Shown here: positions 24,301 to 31,887 of the stretch, piece after piece
Layout: each line of letters begins with the position of its first letter
Numbering within the stretch: position 1 is the stretch's first letter
Assembly: GCA_023525975.1 (NCBI GenBank)
Contig: CM042021.1
Location: 102,717,501-102,781,500 of the forward strand
DNA: 64,000 nucleotides
From: Smallanthus sonchifolius
Taxonomy: Eukaryota; Streptophyta; Magnoliopsida; Asterales; Asteraceae
Reading direction: 5' to 3'
The notes under the pieces: model-generated
Told to the model about the DNA's origin: nothing
The model's input: only the letters and a program-made list of their open reading frames with translations
Database searches by the model: none
Made by a program: the position numbers and the translations under genes

Positions 24301-24855
24301 AGATACAAACATTGTTTGATGTTTAGTATTTTATTTTTTGTAAGATATATAATTTTTATATTTATTTTTTAATTCCGCCTCGGGCTTACGCCTCGGTTCG
24401 CCTCGTGAGGCGAAGGGAAAACGCCTCGAGGCGCGATTCCGTTCTTTTAAACACTGATAAAAATGTGTGTATATATATAAGTTTGAAAATTACTTATAAA
24501 AATTCCAATCCGATTAATTGCTAGTCGGTACCCACCGCCCGACTAGCGTCTAGCGATTTTTACAACACTGAACATCGGTACCCACCGCCCGACTAGCGTC
24601 TAGCGATTTTTACAACACCGAACAATTTGTATGAAAGATATGGTTAATCAAAAACTGCGATTTTCATTAAACAAAGGAATTAATATATTTGATTAATAGC
24701 TAAAACTTTATGGGGGGAAAAGATTGAATTTATGTGGCCATTATGATGTTAAGCTTGGATTTCATGTAGGGGCTTCAATGAAAGTGATCGTGCGGAAGAC
24801 AATTCCTCTCGTCGAAGAACACTGTGTTCCCTCTATTGTACCAGTTGATGATTGA
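13870..24855 (+). CDS. 4'-phosphopantetheinyl transferase, plant mitochondrial type (8 exons, 305 aa)
   Basis: Transfers the 4'-phosphopantetheine arm of CoA to the active serine of acyl carrier protein. Exons: 13870-13976, 14062-14237, 14356-14423, 14506-14607, 14707-14862, 22345-22437, 22650-22779, 24770-24855. All introns are GT-AG and the sum is 918 bp with no stop until TGA at 24853. Family signatures are intact: HFNLSHT (residues about 132-138), the metal-binding GIDVE (about 153-157) and WTLKEAYVK (about 200-208), split exactly across the giant intron 5. Length matches the family of Arabidopsis At3g11470, which I recall as the mitochondrial enzyme. Upstream stop at 13861; in-frame ATGs at 13870, 13903 and 13930. 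I chose the first; the N-terminus is short, basic and weakly conserved, as a transit peptide would be. Introns 5 (7482 bp) and 7 (1990 bp) are swollen by transposons. The exact start and a 5' UTR intron remain inferred. Confidence 0.9.
15009..15182 (-). repeat. 3' LTR of the intronic Copia (174 bp)
   Basis: Matches 20972-21145 along its whole length. On the + strand it runs TGTAATTTGG...GGCTAATA. Confidence 0.9.
15207..15950 (-). pseudogene. Copia RNase H region
   Basis: Minus-strand reading shows LAGALQYLTFTRPDISYAVQ, the segment linking reverse transcriptase and RNase H, then SYTDADL, then SRSSVEAEYRGVAN and YCDNVSAVYL, all typical of Copia RNase H. The frame breaks near 15590 and again toward the LTR, so no continuous domain is left. 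The final part merges into the purine tract next to the 3' LTR. Confidence 0.85.
15957..17060 (-). pseudogene. Copia reverse transcriptase region
   Basis: Blocks of Copia reverse transcriptase appear in order on the minus strand: RALIDNNTWELVPRHPSMN (near 16660), KNAFLHGNLNETVYMYQPPG (16390-16330), KKSLYGLKQAPRAWYQRF, and the catalytic IYVDDIILVTSSDSL (near 16140-16100). The central aspartates of YVDD are present. Frame changes around 16150 and 16500-16545 and a degraded stretch before 16800 make it nonfunctional. Confidence 0.9.
17060..18110 (-). pseudogene. Copia integrase region
   Basis: The minus strand shows the pre-integrase zinc region (GHPGASILN... CSSCVFGKQFKLPF) and the catalytic core: DIIHSDLW, then LQCDNGREYDN, then PQNGKAERKIRSINN with the glutamate. 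The spacing fits the D-D-35-E arrangement. Two overlapping frames (17574-18023 and 17060-17665) mean at least one frameshift near 17600. Confidence 0.9.
18153..18835. mobile_element. hAT-type MITE, family C copy 1 (683 bp), nested in the intronic Copia
   Basis: The left end CTATGCAGTTAAC pairs with the complement of the right end (CTAAGCAGTTAATGCG). An exact 8-bp target duplication CGCGTCGG flanks it (18145-18152, 18836-18843). Both ends carry many copies of the palindrome ACCGATATATCGGT or pieces of it. It split the Copia pol between protease and integrase. A 107-aa ORF inside shows no known domain. Confidence 0.9.
18845..19150 (-). pseudogene. Copia protease region
   Basis: On the minus strand near 19130-19085 reads WYMDSGATSHMT, the aspartic protease D-S-G motif of Copia elements, followed by an in-frame stop. 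Downstream, ISVRRLITDN-like sequence leads to the MITE insertion at 18835. Protease matures the gag-pol polyprotein in active elements. Confidence 0.75.
19156..20274 (-). pseudogene. Copia gag region
   Basis: Starts MDPKFHPALTVTNIKNFIPI (20274), then VNYNSW-like and SRLDAIVL followed by an in-frame stop near 20027. It resumes with ENIFQDNQSSRAVYLEHKF and ILNLIAGLYESYEGI-like gag blocks in a frame reaching 19156. The end is rich in RGRG and in Q/P/Y tandem repeats (SWPNQQGSRPNYSWPNQQ), as in Ale-type gag. One stop separates the two halves. Confidence 0.85.
20470..20962. mobile_element. hAT-type MITE, family C copy 2 (493 bp), inserted at the Copia primer site
   Basis: Ends CTATGCAGTCGAT and the complement CTATGCAGTTAATGCGG. 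The exact 8-bp duplication GTGATACC (20462-20469, 20963-20970) is itself the complement of the first bases of the Copia primer binding site. Interior palindromes match the copy at 18153. Confidence 0.9.
20972..21145 (-). repeat. 5' LTR of the intronic Copia (174 bp)
   Basis: Same length as 15009-15182 and followed by the GAAAA target duplication. The adjoining primer site is split by the MITE at 20470-20962. Confidence 0.9.
21255..21704 (-). mobile_element. Non-autonomous Helitron (450 bp)
   Basis: Minus strand: A|TCTATACTATCTAATAAA at the 5' end. At the 3' end is a perfect hairpin CCCGTGT-gtaat-ACACGGG, then GGTCTAAGCTAG followed by T. The ends satisfy all Helitron rules. Part of the interior has an AT-rich run, and the 5' end matches the Helitron at 10608-11093. 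It sits in intron 5 of the host gene. Confidence 0.8.
21944..22260. mobile_element. MITE with about 48-bp TIRs, TA-flanked (317 bp)
   Basis: The left end GGGTGAGGTTCAAATGCTAA pairs with the complement of the right end (GGGAAGGGTTCAAATACTAA) and the match continues through TTTATGTGATAACC. Flanks are TATATA on both sides, consistent with a TA target duplication (mariner/Stowaway-like) but not provable in this sequence. The interior repeats TTACGTATATGTAA-like motifs. Confidence 0.75.
23112..23622. mobile_element. hAT-type MITE, family A (511 bp), intron 7
   Basis: Termini CAGTGTTGTAAAAATCGC are inverted at both ends, with an exact 8-bp duplication GTTATACA (23104-23111, 23623-23630). Near the left end a 20-21-bp unit (CCTAGGCGGGATTAATCGGGG) is repeated about four times; near the right end CCGCCTAGGA repeats. 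The right terminus contains the 12-bp palindrome GCGCCTAGGCGC. Confidence 0.92.
23729..24570. mobile_element. hAT-type MITE, family A second copy, interrupted by family B
   Basis: The left end AAGTGTTGCAAAAATAGCG and the right end GCGATTTTTACAACACTG are degraded versions of the family A termini. The interior is split by the family B MITE at 23920-24456. The target duplication is not clear. The last 50 bp are tandemly duplicated at 24571-24620, giving a second right terminus. Confidence 0.7.
23920..24456. mobile_element. hAT-type MITE, family B copy 1 (537 bp), nested in family A
   Basis: The left end CATGGTTTAAAAAAACGG pairs with the complement of the right end (CAGTGTTTAAAAGAACGG). Exact 8-bp duplication ATAAAAAT (23912-23919, 24457-24464). 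Subterminal arrays of the 12-bp palindrome CGCCTCGAGGCG and of GCCTC half-sites are at both ends. A 31-bp unit (TTCTCCTTAATTTGACCTA...) is duplicated inside, near 24184-24245. Confidence 0.92.
24521..24620. repeat. 50-bp tandem duplication of a MITE terminus
   Basis: CGGTACCCACCGCCCGACTA... through ACAACAC(T/C)G occurs twice head to tail, ending at 24570 and 24620. Confidence 0.85.
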
Positions 24856-25239
24856 CTTGATCTTGATGCAAACCTGTTGAAATTAATCTTATAAAGCAGG
24901 TGATGAGTGATTTTAAATCCTTCTACTTACCCTTGAACATGCTTACCATTTGTTAAGTTTATTGGAGGTTAAGTAGAAGGATAATTGGATTTAGCATTTT
25001 TTTTTGTGCTTGAAGACATTATATATCTCCTCTTTTTAATGTTTACTAGTTAGATCATATATTTTTATTATACATTCATCAAAACATCTCTTTTTAATGT
25101 TTACTATTTAAATCATATATTTTTATTATACATTCATCAAAACATAACCTTTTCTTGGACTTAAGATTGGTAGATGATATTATGATTATTTGAGTTGAAA
25201 AAGATTTAATCAAAATTGTTTCTTTAATATAGTAGTTAT
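24856..25239. other. 3' flank of the phosphopantetheinyl transferase gene
   Basis: AT-rich and presumably holding the 3' UTR and poly(A) site. A unit of about 58 bp (CTCTTTTTAATGTTTACTA...) is duplicated at 25029-25145. No further gene seen. Confidence 0.5.
25029..25145. repeat. 58-bp tandem duplication
   Basis: CTCTTTTTAATGTTTACTA begins near 25030 and again near 25088, with three differences. Confidence 0.85.
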
Positions 25240-26200
25240 TAGGGGTGTGCACGTTTTGTGCCGGCCTGATAAAAGCCCAAAGGCCCAAACTGTCAATACC
25301 CGGCCCGACCTGTGAAGCTAATTCATGGTCCGGTATTCGGTCCCTAGAATACACCCCTAATCGGTTTCGGTCCCGAGTCGGTCAAAACTCGATTACAGTT
25401 AAAAAAAAAAAGGAAAAACCTAAATTTTATAGGTTTTTACCGACACTTCATCATCCTCATTCGTCTTGTCTTCTATAGAACCGTGAACGTGTGACTGTTC
25501 ATCATCTTCAATCTGTTCATCATCTTCATTCCTCTTGTGCATCTAACATCTCTCTGGTAAGCTTCTCCTTCGCTACTTGTTATCAAGAAACCATAACCAA
25601 AAAGGTACCATTGAGCTATAAAATAAGGGTCTGACTTTAGTTATCAAGAAACCATAATTAAATACCAATCGGTATCAGTTTTATTAGTTATTTCAGACCC
25701 GTCAATTTTGTTTTAAACTTTGCTAAAACTGCAACATGCGATCTTGTTTTATAAGGGAGTTTTCTTTGAAAAACTTGTGGATAAATTTCAATTGTGTTTT
25801 ATAAGGGAGTTTTCGTTCATGTCTAGCAGTTGAAATGTGAGGGCCATTAAAATGAAAACCATATATTATGAACCCAACTCATGATTTTGAAACTATATTA
25901 TGATTCATATATGAGGTTTAGAAATTGTTGAGTAAATTTGATCATCATATATGGATTCATCATGGGCTGTGTCAATTGGATCATCAGATGAAACTTTAAT
26001 TGCCTCACTTCATTGTGTATACCTTTTGTTTCTTAAAAAAACCTCTGAAACATAATGGCCAATATCAAATAAATAAGCTCTGCATTTATCAGGGAAATTT
26101 ATATTACTAACAAATGTTTTAGTTCACTTGATGAAGGATGAATATTTGGAAATTAAATTATCCTGAATGTATGCATATATTGATTGAATGTTTATTGTAG

Positions 26201-26901
26201 ATGGATTCACAAAAGTATGATGTTATATAAAGTGACGAAGGCCAACTATCAAATGAAAAAGAAGCCAGGAAACATCAAGTGAATGAGAAAAAAAAGTATT
26301 TATCTATTGTTTGGAAGCATTTCAAAGAAATCTACGGGGAGGGGAAAAAAAGGGCAAATGCAACTATTGTGGTTCTGAGATTTGTGCAGATGGGTTAAAG
26401 ATTGGCACATCCACAATGAAAAGGCATCTAAAAATTTGTAAGTTAAATCCTGCTAATCTAGAAGATATAAAAAACCTTGTTTATGAATAAAAAATAAATA
26501 AAAATTGACCACGGTGCGGAGGAAGTAGTGATACCTTAAAAACATAGAAGTTCGATCCAGCTAAAGTTAATAAAGCTTTAGTTAAGATAATAGTTGTGGA
26601 CGAACTTCCATTTGCATTCGTTGAACATGAGGGGTTTATGGAATTTATGGAGACGGTTTGTCCAACTTTTAATCTTTCTTTATGTTTTACAATTGCTTGC
26701 GACATTAGTGACTATTATTTGGAAGAAAAGAAAAAATTAAAAGATTATTTTGTTAAAAGTAAACAAAGAGTTTGTCTTACTACCGATGTGTGGACTTCAA
26801 TACAACAGACTAGTTACATGGTATTTACCGCTCATTTCATTGACAATAATATGACATATCATAAAAGAATTATTAACTTTAAGCCAATTTTATATCATTA
26901 A
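26201..26901 (+). pseudogene. hAT transposase fragment, left arm (BED finger plus catalytic-domain start)
   Basis: Begins MDSQKYDVI then a stop. A BED-type zinc finger is readable with frame changes around 26340-26430 (CNYCGSEICADG ... MKRHLKICKLNP). From 26596 an open frame reads ELPFAFVEHEGFMEFMETVC, then KQRVCLTTDVWTS and YMVFTAHFID. These blocks are typical of plant RICESLEEPER/DAYSLEEPER-like and Ac-type hAT transposases. Much of the catalytic domain and the C-terminal dimerisation region are absent. A TAG-preceding intron-like junction at 26200 suggests that the start exon was spliced. Confidence 0.85.
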
Positions 26902-27083
26902 CTTTCGAAAGATTATCTTGATCATTTGCATCCATTATTCAAGAACTTGATCAGTTTCCTAAAAACTAGGAATGTTTATGATATTTTAAAAAACCATTAT
27001 AATGATTAGTTTGCTAAAATTCCGTGTGCGGGTTACTTTTCATTTAACTTCTTAAGGCTCTCATCCTATATTTGCCGGTCACT

Positions 27084-27743
27084 CATGGTTTAAAAAATCG
27101 GTCGAGGCGCGCCTCGAGGCGATAGGAAAACGAGTATGAGGCGACGCCTCATGGGGTGTTTTTGTACGTATGCCTCTAAAGGGCTGAGGCGGTCGAGGCG
27201 GTAGAAATGGAAAAAAATTGACTTTTGACTGGACTTTTGAGAGAAAGAGAAGACGATGAAGAGAAACGAGTAACAAAAACGTAAAATTAACCTACCGGAA
27301 CTTGTAAACCCTTGGCAGTGAGTGGAGATTCCCCTGCAGAGAGCCGGATGAGGGGAAGAACTTCGTGGAGAAGACGATGCAGAGAAAGAGAAGAGAGAGA
27401 ATAAAGAAAACAAAAAGTTATTGGAAATTGGTGAAGAGAAAGGAGTATCGGAAAAAGTGATTGTGTCTTTGAAACCTGCAACATTTATTATTGCTTTTAT
27501 TTTAATTAAAAATTTAAATGTTTAAAACTAACTTTTTTGACTTTTTTTTATAATTAAAAGTTACGTAAAAATTATTATTTATATAATTATATATATATAT
27601 ATATATATGAAATTTGATGTTTAGTATTTTATTTTTTGTAAGATATATAATTTTTATATTTATTTTTAATTCCTCCTCGGGCTTACGCCTCGTGAGGCGA
27701 AGGGAAAACGCCTCAAGGCGCGATTCCGTTCTTTTAAACTTTA
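27084..27743. mobile_element. hAT-type MITE, family B copy 2 (660 bp), at the centre of the inverted repeat
   Basis: The left end CATGGTTTAAAAAATCGG and right end CCGTTCTTTTAAACTTTA have the exact 8-bp duplication CGGTCACT (27076-27083, 27744-27751). Subterminal GCCTC/CGAGGCG motifs and the AT-rich right half match the copy at 23920-24456. ORFs on the minus strand inside it show no known domain. Confidence 0.92.
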
Positions 27744-27756
27744 CGGTCACTGAATT

Positions 27757-28537
27757 CAAAGGTTAAGAGTTAAATGAAAGTAACCAGCACACTGATTTTT
27801 AGCAAAGTGATTATTATAATGGTTTTTTTAAAACATTATAAACATCCTTAGTTTTTAGCAAACCGATCGAATTCTTGAATAATGGATTCAATGCTCTTGT
27901 TGATGCAAAAGGGTCAAGATAGTCCTTTAGAAGTTAATGATTCTCTTATGATATGTTCAATTATCGTCAATGAAATTAGCGGTTAATACCATGAAATTAA
28001 TCCACGTATCGGTAGTAAGACTCTTTGTTTACTTTTAACAAAATAATCTTTTTATTTTTTCTTTTCTTCCAAATAATAGTCACTATTGTGGCGATCAATT
28101 GTAAAACGTGAGGGAACATTAAAAGTTAAACAAACCGTCTCCATAAATTCCCTAAACCCCTCATGTTCAACGAATGCAAATAAAAGTTCGTCCACAACTA
28201 TCATCTTAACTAAAATTTTCCTATTTTTAGCCGGATCGAACTTCCATGTTTTTAAGATACCACTACTTTCGCCGCACCGTGGTCAGTTTTTTTTTTCATA
28301 AACAAGGTTTTTTTTATCTTTTAGTTTAGCAGGATTTAATTTGTGGATGTGCCCGTCTGCACAAATCTCATAAACACAATAGTTGCATTTGCCCTTTTTT
28401 CCTCTCCGAGTAGATTTCTTGAAAATGCTTCCAAACGATAGATAAATACTTTCTTTTTCTGGATGTTTCCCGGCTTCTTTTTGGTTTGTTGGTTGGCCTT
28501 CATCACTTGATATAACATCATAATCTTGTGAATCCAT
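27757..28537 (-). pseudogene. hAT transposase fragment, right arm
   Basis: Minus strand from 28537: MDSQDYDVISSDEGQPTNQK, then FGSIFKKSTRRGKKGKCNYC. The zinc-finger histidine part is partly deleted (ICADGHIHKLNP). It continues through the same transposase blocks as the left arm (EHEGFREFMETVC-like, 28170-28110) to about 27757. Stops and indels differ from those of the left arm, so the arms have decayed independently since the duplication. Confidence 0.8.
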
Positions 28538-29352
28538 CTATAATAAACATTCACTTAATCAATATTTACAAACATTCAGGATAACTTAGTTTCGGATCAT
28601 TTTATTCATCAAGTGAAACGTTTGTTAGTAATATAAATTTCCCTGATAAATGCATGGTTTGTTTATTTGATATTGGCCATCAATGTTTTAAAGAAACATA
28701 AGGTATAAAGAATAAAATGATGCAATTGAAATATCATCTGATGATCCAATTGACTTAATCAACATATACTTAGGACCATCTTAACTTAATATTGTTATGC
28801 TCCTTTTAAGTTATTTTGTCTATGCATCCTGCTATTAGTTAGTTAGAGTACTATACAACCTGCTGTAGATCAACCCCATGAGTTAAGCTTGTAGATTATT
28901 GATTTGAATTCAACCTACTTTCCTTTCATCCTCTACTAATAATTAATTTTGCTTTGATTTAAACGTTTTTTTTTCTCTTGTATGTTTTTGTACTTTCATA
29001 AAAAAAATTGAGGTTTTTCTGTGTCGGGTCTTTGTGGGAACAACCTCTCTATCATTTGGGATAGAGGTAAGGTTTGCCATCACCTGACCCTCATACCCTA
29101 CTTTTTAGTGGGATTTTACTAGGTGTGTTTGTTTTTTGATAACTAGTAGTGAACGTGAAGCTTATCAAAGAGATGTTAGATACACAAGATGATGAATCGA
29201 TTGAAGATGATGAAGAGTCGCACGTTCACGGTTCTATGGAAGACAAGACGAATGAAGATGATGAAGAATCGGGGTGATTATCAGTCGCCGTTATACCCAC
29301 ATAAGTTAAAAACCTATAAAATTTAGGTTTTTCCTTTTTTCTTTAAACTGTA

Positions 29353-29855
29353 ATAATAACTACAAAGGTTAACTTTACTCAAACGTCTTCTTAGGCATCA
29401 TTGCTTGCATGCTTGGAGAAGAGCGTTGTAGTGCTTTATTGTCTGCACCAGTGACTTTCTTTCTGCATGGAGTGTGTCAGTGGTGTAGCCGAAAGTTGTC
29501 AGTGGTAATGGTTGCTTTTGCTTTTGCAAGGCTGGTCAGCTGCAACGTTTGATCTTCAATGGATGAATAACTATCAGCAGCAGAGTTGTTGTTCAGCAGC
29601 AAGATTCAACCATCCAAAGCTGCTGATGATTTGCCTATCAGCAGCATCAAGTGTTGATGCTGCTGAGAAGCCTATCCGCAGCAACTCTGGTCCTCAGCAG
29701 ATAAGGCTATCCGCAGCAGATTTGTTCTTCAGCAGAAGAACAAGTATCCGCTGCAGATAAGCTTATCCGCAGCAGTTTGTTGGTCAGCAGCAAACTCTGA
29801 GATCAGCAGCATTTGTACTTAGAGAATTTTGTAGCTATCAGTCTTTATTTCTACA
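29353..29855 (-). repeat. Truncated 3' LTR of the minus-strand SIRE element
   Basis: Matches 41545-42047. It is preceded on the minus strand by the purine tract CTAGGGGAGTTTG at about 29856-29868. It contains an array of GCTGCTGA...TATC(A/C)GCAGC hairpins (about 29565-29815). Confidence 0.9.
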
Positions 29856-29890
29856 AACTCCCCTAGACTGATGCTACCAAAACTCTCTTA

Positions 29891-31887
29891 CTACTTTTGT
29901 TGCTGAAGCTTTTGTATGTGGCTGACAATTCTTTCAACCTCATATCCTCTCTGGTCCTTGCTGGGATTGTTAAAATGAAGCTCAGATAGAGTCTTGATGT
30001 CTTTGCTGGCCATTTTGAAGATAGCTTTGCTTGAACATCTCATCTTTTGTCCTTTAACATCTATCAATGTGAACTCATCCTTTTCAGCATTGTAGGACCA
30101 GCTGATGAATGGAGAGTGAGATTGGAGAGGTTTGACATCAAGGATTTCATCTCTGCTGGGGTTGAAGTGATGTTTGATTGCCAGCAGCAGATGTCTCCCA
30201 CCTTCATTCATAGGCTCATTGACTTCACCCAGCTCCATCATTCTTCTTAGATCAGAATCTGGAAGCTGTAGTACCTCATCAACAGATGTATAAATTGATC
30301 TTTTAACTTCTGTCATTCCCCTGAAAACTTCAAACCATTTGTCTTGAGAGCTGTATGACCATCTGATTATTTCTCTTGAGTCTTCTGGTTTGGAAATAGG
30401 TTTGTTTTTCTTTTTGGGAGGTTGTTGATGAGTAGGAGCTGGGTGTGAGGATTTGAACTTTGATGGTGGAGAGGAGGGAGGTCTAGGATGGAGAGTGGAA
30501 GGTTGTTGGATTGAGGAAGTGTTGGGTGAGGAAGAAGGCTTGGGTTTCTTTGTTTTCCTTTCTTCTTCTTGAATGATTACCCTTTTCTTGGAGCCTTTTT
30601 TCCCTAGTTTTTCTTCTTCATCCTTCTTGACTTTAAGGTAGAGTGCTTGCAGTTTCATGAAGTTCATGGGACCTAGTCTCTTTCCACTCTCTCCTCTAGC
30701 CTTAAGGAAATCAATCATGATCTTCCTTTCTTCATGGGATCTTCGGTTAAAGGCAATGGTTTTCTTGGACTTTTGTTTGGCTTTTTCTTCTTCTTCAGCC
30801 TTTTTCTTGTTTGCCAATTGACCCTAAGGCTCTGTAGATTTCTTTATTTGATAGTTTCTCAAGGTAGTCTACATCCTCACCTTGAGAAATCAAAGTCTTT
30901 ATCCATTCCTATCTCATTTCTTTGGCTAGTTCAGAATCAGTTATTTTGAACTTAGCCTCTTTCTTCTTCTTCTTCTCTATCGAATTGTTCCTGCAGTTGA
31001 AGAGCAAGAGCTTCATCTTCTACAATTTGATAAACTGCAGAAATTTTTACTTTCAGATCATCCAACTGTTTTGCATACAGCTGGATCTGTTGTTCTCTGA
31101 GGAGAATGACTGTGAGTCTGTCTTGAGCTTTCTTTAGTTCAGCCATCTCCTCTTCTTCTCTTCTTCTTTTATCCTCCTTTTCTTTCTTCTCCTTCTCAAT
31201 TCTTTCTTCATCTTTTTTGGTCATTAGTCATTTTCCCTTATCTTTGTTGGATGCCTCTGCTTCAACTTCATGGACCACAACAGTAGGTGTAGTAGATGCT
31301 GTTGAGATCTCAGCTTTAGCTTCATTGGCATATTGGGGAATGGACAAGGGAAGGAAACTTTCTTCATCTTCTTTTCATTCCGTACCTGTCACTTCTTTCC
31401 ATGCTTCTTTCATCTTTTCCTCGTCTCTTCTCTTTAATTCTTCTTCCGTGTTCAGTCTAACTGTTGGAGAAGAGAGAAAGGATAGGTCTGAGTCAGATCC
31501 AGATTCCTCCTTATAAAGAGAAGCCTTGATGATTTTGATCATTTCTTGACTTTCTAAGGAGTTGACATTGAAGATGAGTGATCTGAGCTCAAAGACTTTG
31601 TGTAGGAAAGCTGAAGGTAGGAGCAAGATCTCTTTGATGTTGATTGAGAGAGAAGATCCATTGCTCAGGAAGAAGGTGAAGTCATGGGAGTCAGTGCTTA
31701 TCCATCCTTACACTTCTACATCCTTGACCATTATGTTGTACAGGAATCTTCTCCAGCAGATAGCCTCTTCTTCAATTAAAGTACTGCTCCTGATTATGTC
31801 AAGTCTTCTCGGAGCCAGTCTTTGTTCTACTGCTGATGAAGATTCAGGATAAGCCGCCCTGTTTGCTTCTTTTAGTAGTCTTTCAAA
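29891..31887 (-). pseudogene. Extra ORF, C-terminal half (minus-strand SIRE)
   Basis: Counterpart of 56388-58409 in the + element. Readable parts are a K/E-rich coiled-coil segment (31224-30952, MTKKDEERIEKEKKEKEDKR) and a 308-aa frame (30817-29891) with a P/S/K-rich linker and the conserved C-terminal block (VDEVLQLPDSDLRRMMELGE ... ISWSYNAEKDEFTLIDVKGQ). Several stops separate these from the N-terminal half. Function unknown; I do not recognise a catalytic motif. Confidence 0.75.

Larger units (their letters stand above)
25393..29353. mobile_element. Inverted duplication of a hAT transposon, arms about 1.6 kb
   Basis: The left arm 25393-27066 is matched in reverse complement by the right arm 27752-29353, roughly 85-90% identical by eye. 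Both arms contain the same UTR-like block (the GAACGTGTGACTG / CATCATCTTCA region), the same BED zinc-finger exon and the same transposase segment, tail to tail. The centre is occupied by a later MITE insertion (27084-27743). Transcription across it would give an RNA able to fold into a long hairpin. Confidence 0.85.

Noticed and set aside
25240..25359. TAGGGGTG...CACCCCTA as a separate small hAT element
   Set aside because: The inverted ends are only 8 bp and the flanks show no 8-bp duplication; it is more likely the outer part of the hAT left arm or chance.
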